From the NCBI GenBank assembly GCA_964587655.1, contig CAZPMT010000065.1, positions 1 to 28,683 on the forward strand: DNA of 28,683 nt, read 5' to 3'. Every line of letters begins with the position of its first letter. Within the stretch, counting starts at the first letter, position 1. A program made the position numbers and the translations under genes. The notes beneath the pieces were generated by a model. The model was not told where the DNA came from. It saw only the letters and a program-made list of their open reading frames with translations, and did not search any database. Positions 15,976-23,475 of the stretch are shown here, one piece after another. The DNA is from CAZPMT01 sp964587655. GTDB lineage: Bacteria > Hydrogenedentota > Hydrogenedentia > Hydrogenedentales > SLHB01.

Positions 15976-16899
15976 TTACTTCATCTCCGCCTTCTCCGGT
16001 TTTTCTGCCGGCTTCTCCGCCGCCTTCTCTACCGGCTTCTCTTTCGGGACGACCTTGTCGAAGTTCGGCTCGGTTCCTTCGGTTCCCTCGGTCATGAGCC
16101 AGGCGCCTGCATCGACGATGCTGCTCCGGAAGATAGGGTTCTGCCAAACTTCGTCGCGATGGCCGATAGCGTCGAAATACACCTTGCCCTTCCCAAACGC
16201 GCTCACCCATATGATCGGGTAGTTCGGGATATCGTAGCTCTTTTCCTTCGCTCGGATGGCGGCGCCGGGATCCAGCAGCGCGAGCACGCGTATCAAATCC
16301 TTGTTGAAATTGTTGAACATGTACCACTCTTCGAGAAGCTCAGAATCCTGCGGGATGCTGGCCATCGCCGGATGAGCCGGATCGACGACCTTGATCGTGC
16401 CCTCAAACTGAGGGCCATGACCCGTGAATTCACCGCCCACCATCTTCAGGTACGGCGTCACCTCGCCGCCCGCCGGTGTATGCATCGTGTCCGACGCCGA
16501 GTGGAACCCCATGAAGCGGCCGCCGTTCTTGACCCACTCGATAAGGTCGGAAACACCCTTCTCCGTCACCGGCGGCGCACCGTCCTTACTGGGGGACTTA
16601 GTGAGATCGCCCTGCGTGTAAAAGATCACCAGATCAAAGTTCTTCAGATTTTCGGCCGTGATCTTCGTCCCGTCCTTGGTGCTCGTAAAGGGGGCCTGTT
16701 CTTGTGCCGCCAACTCGCCGAGCGCCTTCTCGGCAACACTCGGGTTGCCGCCCTTCTGCAACACCGCGCTATGTTCGAATCCCTCGGATCGGCTGAAGAA
16801 CAGGATGCGCGGAGGCGAGGCGTCCTGCGCGAAGCAGATCGGGGCGACAATGAGAGTGACCAGCGTCACAACAAGCAATACTGCGACAGGGGTGTGCAT
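15976..16899 (-). CDS. Secreted ThuA-like domain protein with Lys/Pro/Glu-rich tail
   Basis: A 307-residue protein with a signal peptide (residues 1-24, ending CFA before QDASPP). Residues 30-270 match the ThuA-like fold (glutamine-amidotransferase-like): ILFFSRSEGFEHS, NFDLVIFYTQGD, WVKNGGRFMGFHSASDT, GGEFTGHGPQFEGTIKVVDPAHP, and WVSAFGKGKVYFDAIGH. Such proteins are abundant in Planctomycetes and related groups and are linked to sugar (trehalose-like) use, though few have known activity. The last 30 residues are a low-complexity repeat of EKP/EKA units. The ATG is preceded by GAGGAGGA. The gene is divergent from the cytochrome operon. Confidence 0.88.
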   Translation of the reverse strand: MHTPVAVLLVVTLVTLIVAPICFAQDASPPRILFFSRSEGFEHSAVLQKGGNPSVAEKALGELAAQEQAPFTSTKDGTKITAENLKNFDLVIFYTQGDLTKSPSKDGAPPVTEKGVSDLIEWVKNGGRFMGFHSASDTMHTPAGGEVTPYLKMVGGEFTGHGPQFEGTIKVVDPAHPAMASIPQDSELLEEWYMFNNFNKDLIRVLALLDPGAAIRAKEKSYDIPNYPIIWVSAFGKGKVYFDAIGHRDEVWQNPIFRSSIVDAGAWLMTEGTEGTEPNFDKVVPKEKPVEKAAEKPAEKPEKAEMK

Positions 16900-17090
16900 G
16901 AACGTTCCTCCTCAGGGTTGTGTTCAAAATGATACATCCCGCGACTCCGCGGCGGATGAGCAATGGCATAAGATAGTCCACGGCCAAAGCCAGATCAAGT
17001 AGCTTCCGGGCGTCAGACGCGTCGCACTCGCGCGGAGCAGATTTCCCGCGCCGAGTTAACAGGCCGGATCAGGAAGTATCAGATAGCGCC

Positions 17091-17160
17091 TACCCTGTCG
17101 TTAGTTCCGCCCAGATGTCCTACGAGGTCTACCCGTACTAGCCGGGGGGCGACAGGGGTA
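17091..17160. repeat. Inverted repeat upstream of the cytochrome operon
   Basis: TACCCTGTCG at 17091-17100 pairs with CGACAGGGGTA at 17150-17160 (one extra base), enclosing 49 bp. It may be an operator or a structured site; it lies 30-100 bp before the promoter candidate. I recognise no known riboswitch. Confidence 0.4.
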
Positions 17161-17187
17161 TTTTCCCTGATGCATCTTGGGGTTCCG

Positions 17188-17215
17188 TTGACGTATAATG
17201 TATTCTTCTTATGAG
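17188..17215 (+). promoter_or_regulatory. Promoter candidate for the multihaem cytochrome operon
   Basis: TTGACG at 17188-17193 is followed after 16 bp by TATGAG (17210-17215), a possible -35/-10 pair. A perfect TATAAT at 17194-17199 overlaps the spacer and could itself be a -10, but has no -35 partner at the right distance. Which is used cannot be told. Confidence 0.3.
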
Positions 17216-17244
17216 CTCGCGCAAGGGATTGCGGGCTTCTTTGG

Positions 17245-20124
17245 ATGCTCCATCGGAAACTCGAATCGCGCGCGCAAGGCTTCCGCGCGAGTAGTGGAAG
17301 TGTGTGTTTCTTGGAAATTCACAGATTCATCCCGCGCGCAAGGCTTTCGCGCGCGACTGTAACAGCCATTGGGGCGATAGTCTTCGCCCTGGTGGCATCG
17401 ATCTTGATGCTACCGGTGTGTTTCGCGCTGGAAGACGAGGACTGTTACTTCTGCCACGGGGACAAGGGGTTCTCCAAGACAAAACCCGATGGAACAGTCG
17501 TGCCGCTGTACGTTGACCGCGACGTCGTTTCCAACTCGTTGCATGGGCCTCTGGGATGCACGTTCTGCCACAGCGATATCAAGGAGCTCCCTCACCCCGA
17601 AGGACTGAAACCGGTCAATTGCGCGGGATGCCACCAGGCCGAGGCGGAGATCTACGCGGGAAGCCTGCACGGAAAGAAGCTCGCCGCGGGCGATCCCCTT
17701 GCTCCCACCTGTGGCGACTGCCACGGGAAGCACGATCTCAAAAAGCCGAGCGACCCGGCATCGTCCACGAACCCGATCCACGTGCCGGCAACCTGTGGGA
17801 CCTGTCACGCGGATAACGCCCCAGTCGCACGAACGCGCAACATCGAGCAACACGAGATCATCCAACATTACTCAGAGAGTATCCACGGCGTAGGTCTCTT
17901 GAAAAAAGGCCTGACGGTGACCGCGGTGTGCACGAGTTGCCATACCGCGCATCATGTGTTGCCGCATACCGACCCGCAATCGTCAATAAACCGCGACAAC
18001 GTCGTGACAACGTGCCGGAAGTGCCACGCCCTCATCGAGCAGGTGCACCGAAAGGTTATCAACGGCGAATTGTGGGAGAAGGAACCGGAGAAAGTTCCGA
18101 TCTGCATCGACTGTCATCAGCCTCACGAGGCCCGCAAGGTTTACTACGACGAGGGCGTGAGCGACAGGGACTGCATGGCCTGCCACGCGAAGCCGGCGCA
18201 AGCGGCCTCGCGCGAGATCCCGGCTGTGGATACGGCGGAACTGACGGGGTCCGCGCACGCGCAAAATCGGTGCTCGCAGTGCCATACCGGCGCGAATGCG
18301 TCGCTGACACGGCCATGCGAGACGGTGATCCCCAAGGTGGACTGTTCGATTTGCCACGCGGATCAGGTCGAGCAGCACAAGCGCGGCATTCACGGGCAGC
18401 TCCTGGCCCAGAACGACCCGGGCGCCCCTGTGTGCCTCGATTGCCACAGCAGCCATGGGACTCAGTCAAAGATCAACCCGGCGTCCCCGACCTTTCCCAA
18501 GAACGTGCCCGACCTATGCGGACGGTGCCACAGGGAAGGAGAGAAGGCGGCCAAGCGCCTGCACAGCAGTCAGACTCAGATCGTGCAGAACTACTCGATG
18601 AGCATCCACGGTAAGGGCTTGCTCGAAAGCGGCCTCGTCGTGACCGCCACGTGCACCAGTTGTCACACGGCGCACGAACCGCTGCCGAGCAGCGACCCGG
18701 CCTCGAGCGTGAACCCAGCCAACGTACCCGCCACGTGCTGCCGCTGTCACGAGGGGGTCGAGAAAACGTTCGAGCAAAGCATACACTCGCCGCTTGTCTC
18801 GAAGACGGACAAGCCGCTCCCGGTCTGCAGCACGTGTCACACGGCCCACAAGATCTCGCGGACCGACGTGGACAAATTCAAGCAAGACATCCTGGACACG
18901 TGCGGGCAGTGCCATCGCGACGTCACGGATACGTATTTCGACACGTATCACGGGAAGGTCTCAAAACTGGGGGCGGCGGCGACCGCCAAGTGCTATGACT
19001 GCCACGGGGCGCATGACGTTCTGCCCGTAACCGATCCGCGTTCTCACATCAGCCGCGACAACATCGTTGCGACGTGCGGGAAATGCCATGAGGGATCCCA
19101 TCGCCGGTTTGCGGGTTATCTCACCCATGCCACGCACCACGACCCGGTGAAGTATCCCGGCCTGTTCTTTGCCTTCTGGGGAATGACCGCCTTGTTGGTG
19201 GGCACGTTCGCCTTCTTCGGGTTGCACACGCTCGCGTGGCTGCCGCGGTCCTTTAAGGAGATGGGACACAAGCGCGCGTCCGCCGCGGTCCCGGGCGACC
19301 GGCGGATGTTTCAGCGATTCGATCCCATCATTCGCCAGTTGCACTTCGCTCTGATCCTCAGCTTCTTCGGCCTTGCGATCACGGGGATGACGCTCAAGTT
19401 CTCGTACATGCCATGGGCGTTGCGCCTGTCCAAGATGTTAGGCGGCTTCCACGCGATGGGCGTCATTCACCGCACGTGCGCGGTGATCATGGTGATCGTG
19501 TTCGCCATACATCTGGCCGTCATCGTGCAGCGGAAACGCAAATCGCGCGCAAGCTGGATCAAGACGATCTTCAGCCCCAACTCGCTGCTGCCAAACTTGA
19601 ACGACGTGCGTGAGTTCTTCCAGACGATCAAGTGGTTCCTCCGCATCGGGCCCCGTCCGCGATACGGCCAGTGGACGTACTGGGAGAAGTTCGACTACTT
19701 CGCTGTGTTCTGGGGCGTCGCCATTATCGGTACAACGGGGATCATCCTTTGGTTCCCCGAGTTGTGCACCTATATTATGCCCGGCTGGTTCATCAACCTC
19801 GCGACGATCATTCACAGCGACGAGGCGCTGCTGGCCGTGGGGTTCATTTTCACGATCCACTTCTTCAACACGCATTTCCGCCCGGAGAAGTTCCCAATGG
19901 ACATGGCGATGTTCACGGGCCGGGTGCCGGTCGATGAACTGGCGCGCGAACGTCCCCGGCTTTACGAGGAATTGGTCGCGACCGGGGAACTGGAAAAGCA
20001 TTTGATACCCGAGGCCCCGAAAGAGTTCCGGTTCTGGTCAGCGGTCTTCGGGACGCTGGCCCTTACAGCCGGATTCAGCCTGGTGTTTTTCATTCTGTGG
20101 TCGATGATCTTCAGGTATCGTTGA
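17245..20124 (+). CDS. Exported 19-haem cytochrome c fused to a membrane cytochrome b-like domain
   Basis: A 959-residue protein. A signal sequence or anchor at about residues 38-61 ends CFA before LEDEDCYFCH. I count 19 CxxCH haem-attachment motifs between residues 67 and about 618. The haem part has two related halves (about 17704-18190 and 18425-18920), each with a series ending in pairs like CTSCHTAH...LP..DP.S...N...TC..CH, so it grew by duplication. From about residue 633 there are six membrane helices with conserved histidines (QLHFAL, GVIHRTCAVI, FAIHLAV, IIHSDEALL, TIHFFNTHF), like the dihaem cytochrome b of formate dehydrogenase or Ni-Fe hydrogenase. Likely role: transfer of electrons between quinol and the periplasm or exterior. 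The start is uncertain: ATG 17245 lacks a ribosome site; GTG 17302 or TTG 17311 (GGAAG upstream) would still give a signal peptide. Confidence 0.88.
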   Translation: MLHRKLESRAQGFRASSGSVCFLEIHRFIPRARLSRATVTAIGAIVFALVASILMLPVCFALEDEDCYFCHGDKGFSKTKPDGTVVPLYVDRDVVSNSLHGPLGCTFCHSDIKELPHPEGLKPVNCAGCHQAEAEIYAGSLHGKKLAAGDPLAPTCGDCHGKHDLKKPSDPASSTNPIHVPATCGTCHADNAPVARTRNIEQHEIIQHYSESIHGVGLLKKGLTVTAVCTSCHTAHHVLPHTDPQSSINRDNVVTTCRKCHALIEQVHRKVINGELWEKEPEKVPICIDCHQPHEARKVYYDEGVSDRDCMACHAKPAQAASREIPAVDTAELTGSAHAQNRCSQCHTGANASLTRPCETVIPKVDCSICHADQVEQHKRGIHGQLLAQNDPGAPVCLDCHSSHGTQSKINPASPTFPKNVPDLCGRCHREGEKAAKRLHSSQTQIVQNYSMSIHGKGLLESGLVVTATCTSCHTAHEPLPSSDPASSVNPANVPATCCRCHEGVEKTFEQSIHSPLVSKTDKPLPVCSTCHTAHKISRTDVDKFKQDILDTCGQCHRDVTDTYFDTYHGKVSKLGAAATAKCYDCHGAHDVLPVTDPRSHISRDNIVATCGKCHEGSHRRFAGYLTHATHHDPVKYPGLFFAFWGMTALLVGTFAFFGLHTLAWLPRSFKEMGHKRASAAVPGDRRMFQRFDPIIRQLHFALILSFFGLAITGMTLKFSYMPWALRLSKMLGGFHAMGVIHRTCAVIMVIVFAIHLAVIVQRKRKSRASWIKTIFSPNSLLPNLNDVREFFQTIKWFLRIGPRPRYGQWTYWEKFDYFAVFWGVAIIGTTGIILWFPELCTYIMPGWFINLATIIHSDEALLAVGFIFTIHFFNTHFRPEKFPMDMAMFTGRVPVDELARERPRLYEELVATGELEKHLIPEAPKEFRFWSAVFGTLALTAGFSLVFFILWSMIFRYR
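17269..17353 (+). repeat. Direct repeats of a 21-bp hairpin sequence
   Basis: CGCGCGCAAGGCTTCCGCGCG (17269) and the same with one change (17333) are each a 6-bp stem around a 9-base loop. A looser relative begins at 17218 (CGCGCAAGGGATTGCGGG). They are 64 bp apart, not a multiple of three, and straddle the candidate starts of the 19-haem cytochrome. They may form RNA hairpins in its leader. Confidence 0.6.
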
Positions 20125-20159
20125 TCGATTTGTTCGAAAGCCCTGGAAGGTGAGGTGCG

Positions 20160-22154
20160 ATGGAACGGGAAAGTGGAAGGATGCGAGGCAACGCCGCGAT
20201 GATTTGCGCGGCAGTTCGTCAAACCACGACAAACTGTGTCATATTCATCTTGGTGTGTGCGGGATCGGCGGCGGTCCTTGCACAGGAAAACGCGGAGTGC
20301 ATGAAGTGTCACAGCGATCCCCATCTAAGCAAGACTCGGACAGACGGGAGCATCCTGCATCTGTATATTGACGAGTCTATCTTCAAAGGATCCGTCCATG
20401 GTTCAGAGCTGTGCACTTCATGCCATGCCGACATCCAGTCCCTGCCTCATCCGAAGGAACTGAAACACGTCGACTGCGGCGCCTGTCACGCCGAAGCGGA
20501 GGTCTACGATAAGAGCCTCCACGGCCTCTCGTTGCAGCGTGGCGACAAGGGCGCGGCTTCGTGCGACGACTGCCACGGCAAGCACGACATCCGGAAGACG
20601 GCGGACCCGCTTTCATCGGTATATCCGCGGAATCTGCCGGCCACGTGCGGCAAGTGCCACTCGGATAAGGCTTTGGTGAAGAGCCACATGATCTCCGTGA
20701 TGAACCCCTCCGACAGCTACCTAAAGAGCGTGCATTCGCAGACCATTATGAATGGCGACCTGAGGGCCGCGACCTGCACGAAGTGTCACGGGACCCACGA
20801 CTTGCTCTCGTCGGACGATCCGGCTTCAAAGGTGTACCACAAGAACATCCCCAACACATGCGGGACCTGCCATCCGGGTCCTAAAGCGGATTACGAACAA
20901 GGCATCCATGGAAGAGCCATGCAGCACGGAATCAAAGACGCGCCGACCTGCATCGACTGTCACGGCGAACACGACATCGAGGCGCCGGCGCAGGAAGGGT
21001 CGTCGGTCAGCAAGCGGGCGCAGGTGACCGCCACATGCACCCGATGCCACGACGACGAACGGATTATGTATCGTTACGGGATCGTCGCGGGCCGCCAGGC
21101 AAGCTACATGGACAGCTATCACGGCCTGGCGGGCGCGGCGGGTTCGGAAGTGGTCGCCACCTGCGCCAGTTGCCACGAGGCGCACAAGATACTGCCGCCG
21201 TCCGATCCGAAGTCCGCGGTCAATATCAAGAATCTGCCTGCGACCTGCGGGAAGTGCCACAAAGAGGCGGGACCGAATTTCGCGGTTGGCGCGGTCCATA
21301 TCATGCCCACGGATCCGGGGCAGAAGGCGCTCGGCATCGTCCGGCTGATCTACATTCTGATGATCACCGTCGTCGTCGGCGGACTCATCGCACACAACAC
21401 CCTGCTCATGGTCCGGCACGCCGCAACGAAGTTCAAGCAGGAACTCGGAGGCGAGGGAACGTATCGCCGCTTCACGACCGCGATGACCATCGGCCACCTG
21501 GTGTTGACGGTGTCGTTCATTGCGCTCGCCCTCAGCGGGTTCGCGCTGCGGTATCCCGAGACATGGTGGGCCCAACTGCTGTTCCATGGCGAGCAGGGGC
21601 TGGCGGCGCGCGGGTTCGTACATCGGGTCTCGGCGCTCGCCTTGGTCGCGGTCTCGCTGGTGAACGCGTACTTCCTGGTGTTCACCAGATCGGGCCGGAA
21701 GGAACTGTACGCCCTGACGATGAGCTTCAGGGACATACGGGACGTATTCTGGAACATGGGCTACGTGGCCGGCGTTTTCAAGCAAGGCCCCAAGTTCGAT
21801 CGGTACAGCTACATCGAGAAGTTCGAGTATTGGGGCATGTGGTGGGGCACCCTCTTGATGATCGTCACGGGCTTCTCGATGTGGTTCGTCAATCTTTTTC
21901 TCAAGTTCCTGCCCAAGATCGCGCTCGACGTTGTGGCCTTGATCCACTTCTATGAGGCGTGGCTGGCCGTTCTCACAATCATCGTCTGGCACCTCTACTA
22001 CATGATATTCGACCCGCACACGTATCCGATGAACTGGTCATGGATCACCGGCCACATCACCCTCGAAGACATGAAGGAACGCCATCCAATCGAATACGAA
22101 CGTGAGGTGCTCCACACCGACCCGAGCGGCGCAGGCAAGAAGGCGAATCGTTAG
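20160..22154 (+). CDS. Exported 11-haem cytochrome c fused to a membrane cytochrome b-like domain
   Basis: A 664-residue protein, clearly a paralogue of the preceding gene. A signal peptide at residues about 20-41 ends VLAQ before ENAECMKCH. I count 11 CxxCH motifs from residue 47 to about 375; the order ECMKCH-LCTSCHADIQ.LPHP..LK.V.C.ACHAEAE.Y..SLHG matches the first motifs of the larger protein. From about residue 390 there are six membrane helices with histidines (AMTIGHLVL, GFVHRVSALA, ALIHFYEAWL, VWHLYYMIFDPHTYP), again like a dihaem cytochrome b. It starts 35 bp after the previous stop, with AGGTGAGG before the ATG, so the two form an operon and could act as one complex or successive carriers. 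No oxidoreductase subunit lies nearby, so the terminal partner is not known. Confidence 0.92.
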   Translation: MERESGRMRGNAAMICAAVRQTTTNCVIFILVCAGSAAVLAQENAECMKCHSDPHLSKTRTDGSILHLYIDESIFKGSVHGSELCTSCHADIQSLPHPKELKHVDCGACHAEAEVYDKSLHGLSLQRGDKGAASCDDCHGKHDIRKTADPLSSVYPRNLPATCGKCHSDKALVKSHMISVMNPSDSYLKSVHSQTIMNGDLRAATCTKCHGTHDLLSSDDPASKVYHKNIPNTCGTCHPGPKADYEQGIHGRAMQHGIKDAPTCIDCHGEHDIEAPAQEGSSVSKRAQVTATCTRCHDDERIMYRYGIVAGRQASYMDSYHGLAGAAGSEVVATCASCHEAHKILPPSDPKSAVNIKNLPATCGKCHKEAGPNFAVGAVHIMPTDPGQKALGIVRLIYILMITVVVGGLIAHNTLLMVRHAATKFKQELGGEGTYRRFTTAMTIGHLVLTVSFIALALSGFALRYPETWWAQLLFHGEQGLAARGFVHRVSALALVAVSLVNAYFLVFTRSGRKELYALTMSFRDIRDVFWNMGYVAGVFKQGPKFDRYSYIEKFEYWGMWWGTLLMIVTGFSMWFVNLFLKFLPKIALDVVALIHFYEAWLAVLTIIVWHLYYMIFDPHTYPMNWSWITGHITLEDMKERHPIEYEREVLHTDPSGAGKKANR

Positions 22155-22175
22155 TCCCGCGACCGCTTGATCGAG

Positions 22176-22201
22176 AGACAAGGGGTTGCAACCCCTTGTC
22201 T
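22176..22201. terminator. Perfect 26-bp palindrome after the cytochrome operon
   Basis: The sequence from 22176 to 22201, centred on GGTTGCAACC, is a perfect palindrome 21 bp after the stop of the 11-haem gene. It would form a strong hairpin at the end of the transcript. No T-run follows, so it may be a repeat element acting as a transcript end rather than a classic terminator. Confidence 0.5.
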
Positions 22202-22211
22202 TACGGGCTGG

Positions 22212-22270
22212 TCACGCCCCCGGGCGTGATAACGCAGGCCGTCGGTCATTTTCCCCCTTTGAAGGGGGAA
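22212..22270. repeat. Two further palindromes in series
   Basis: TCACGCCC-CC-GGGCGTGA (22212-22229) and TTCCCCCTT-TG-AAGGGGGAA (22251-22270) follow the 26-bp palindrome. The second lies at the point where the hicA remnant loses similarity to HicA. Together the three look like a stack of dispersed repeat elements. Confidence 0.6.
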
Positions 22271-22308
22271 CTGACGCGATGGCGGTTCACCGGGCCAAAC
22301 GGGGGCAT
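22246..22308 (-). pseudogene. hicA remnant (20 codons)
   Basis: An ATG overlapping the hicB stop by 1 base (TGATG) opens a 20-codon frame starting MPPFGPVNRH, which is like the first residues of many HicA toxins. After residue 10 the match ends, and the frame runs into the palindrome at 22251-22270 and stops. The double-stranded-RNA-binding fold and catalytic histidine of HicA are missing. I infer that a deletion or repeat insertion has destroyed the toxin. Confidence 0.55.
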
Positions 22309-22550
22309 CAGACCACTTCCTTCACGACAAGCTGGATACCCTCAATGACCGGCACGGAAAGCCGCCGTGAGATACGAAGGAATATCCGCTCCTCAAGGAC
22401 TTCCTCCAACTCCGCCCTGCACGCTTCCAGTGTCCGGGCATTCGAGTAAACCCCCTGAAAACCCGGCACTGTCCCAAGAAACCCGCCATCGTCTTCGATA
22501 ATCTCGTAGTGGGCTTTAGTCGTCGCCGTTTGGATGTACTGTCTTAACAT
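22308..22550 (-). CDS. HicB-like antitoxin
   Basis: An 80-residue protein with the HicB pattern YEIIEDDGGFLGTVPGFQGVYSNARTLEACRAELEEVLEERI, the RNase-H-like partner fold, and a short C-terminal tail. The ATG follows GGAAGGG closely. The downstream hicA is reduced to 20 codons, so this antitoxin appears to have no active toxin partner here. It differs in sequence from the orphan HicB at 7815-8015, so the two are not recent copies. Confidence 0.82.
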   Translation of the reverse strand: MLRQYIQTATTKAHYEIIEDDGGFLGTVPGFQGVYSNARTLEACRAELEEVLEERIFLRISRRLSVPVIEGIQLVVKEVV

Positions 22551-22688
22551 CGTGCCCTTCCCTGATCATAGACATCGAAGAAACGCTCGACACGTAGATT
22601 GTGGCACAGCGCCCTACTATCCAGAAACACCGCCCACAACCCCGCAAGAAGTGTTTGCCATGCTCAAGTATTCCACTGGTTTCAGAGG

Positions 22689-22713
22689 ACCTCATAAATA
22701 GAGACCTGACCCC
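22689..22713 (+). repeat. Left terminal inverted repeat of a 710-bp unit
   Basis: A 25-bp sequence ending TAGAGACCTGACCCC (22699-22713). Its reverse complement, with two mismatches, is at 23374-23398. The pair faces inward around the 2H-phosphoesterase gene. No clear target-site duplication is seen outside it. Confidence 0.8.
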
Positions 22714-22736
22714 GTTCGTTCCATTCGCATTCGCCG

Positions 22737-23318
22737 CTACTTACTCTCTGGAAGGACAACTTCGCTGACCGTGGTCGTGGGATAAAAGGTCACTAGGCCT
22801 AGTCGGGTAATGGTCACTTCCTGGATATTCGCCAGGACGTTTAGGTCGTCTCGTATTGCGTCTTTCATTTCTCTGGGGATCTTGAACAGCGTCAGGTGCG
22901 GCCACCATTTGCCGGGTAGGTCGATTTCACGTTGGGATTCATATGGATAGGCAAGCTGTTTATGCGCGTGCGCGTGAAACTGGATGAGTTCCTGTGTCGT
23001 GTCCGGAAACAGGAAGTAGGAAACGCTATCGGGCTGGTTCTCCCGCTCCTTGGCGCCCAAGCGGGTGGACACAGTGACGGATGGCACGTCCGTCAGCCTG
23101 TCGGCAAACACGGACTGCGCCTCTTCAAGTTCCTCCCGGGTGACCAGCCAAGAGGCCAACGTGATGTGTGGATGGCCGCTGTAACCGGGGCAGAAGGTGT
23201 CGCCCAAGCGTTTGGCAACATTCCTGCACGTGTCGTCAATAAGATTCTGCCGCTTCATGTCCAGAAAGCAGTGTATGGCAAGGACTTTTTTCTCGGTTTT
23301 CCGCGCGTCCACGCTCAT
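22737..23318 (-). CDS. 2H phosphoesterase superfamily protein (2'-5' RNA ligase/CPDase-like)
   Basis: A 193-residue protein with two H-x-T motifs, H51-I-T53 (GHPHITLASW) and H141-L-T143 (WWPHLTLFK), the hallmark of 2H phosphoesterases, which act on 2',3'-cyclic phosphates or 2'-5' linkages in RNA and small nucleotides. The spacing of about 90 residues is normal. I chose the ATG at 23318, with AGGGG about 8 nt upstream; ATGs at 23372 and 23366 fall within or at the edge of the terminal repeat and have no ribosome site. The gene fills a unit bounded by inverted repeats, so it may be cargo of a small mobile element. The real substrate is unknown. Confidence 0.82.
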   Translation of the reverse strand: MSVDARKTEKKVLAIHCFLDMKRQNLIDDTCRNVAKRLGDTFCPGYSGHPHITLASWLVTREELEEAQSVFADRLTDVPSVTVSTRLGAKERENQPDSVSYFLFPDTTQELIQFHAHAHKQLAYPYESQREIDLPGKWWPHLTLFKIPREMKDAIRDDLNVLANIQEVTITRLGLVTFYPTTTVSEVVLPESK

Positions 23319-23373
23319 TCCGCATCCCCTAACGGCGCTTGGCGCCGCTGTTGCCAACTCGAACATGCACATG

Positions 23374-23398
23374 GGGTCAGGTCTCTAATTATCAGGTT
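23374..23398 (-). repeat. Right terminal inverted repeat of the 710-bp unit
   Basis: This is the reverse complement of 22689-22713 with 23 of 25 positions equal, including the whole TAGAGACCTGACCCC segment. Near-identity of two such ends so far apart, one at each side of a single gene, is unlikely by chance. Confidence 0.8.
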
Positions 23399-23475
23399 CA
23401 TCACTCCGCCTTATGCACGTTACCATCCAATCACGCAAAATCGCAAGGGCCCCCACCGGCAATTACGGGAGGGCG

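Larger units (their letters stand above)
16900..17244. other. 345-bp divergent intergenic region
   Basis: It lies between the ThuA-like gene (leftward) and the cytochrome operon (rightward) and should hold both promoters. It contains an inverted repeat (17091-17160) and a TTGACG/TATAAT cluster near 17188-17199. I see no gene in it. Confidence 0.6.

Noticed and set aside
20826..22019. Long minus-strand open frame (397 codons)
   Set aside because: It is the antisense of the 11-haem cytochrome gene; GC-rich third positions create long mirror frames. Its translation is rich in His, Arg and Asp with no motif.
22792..22803. Perfect 12-bp palindrome ACTAGGCCTAGT
   Set aside because: It lies within the 2H-phosphoesterase coding sequence with no supporting context; it may be chance.
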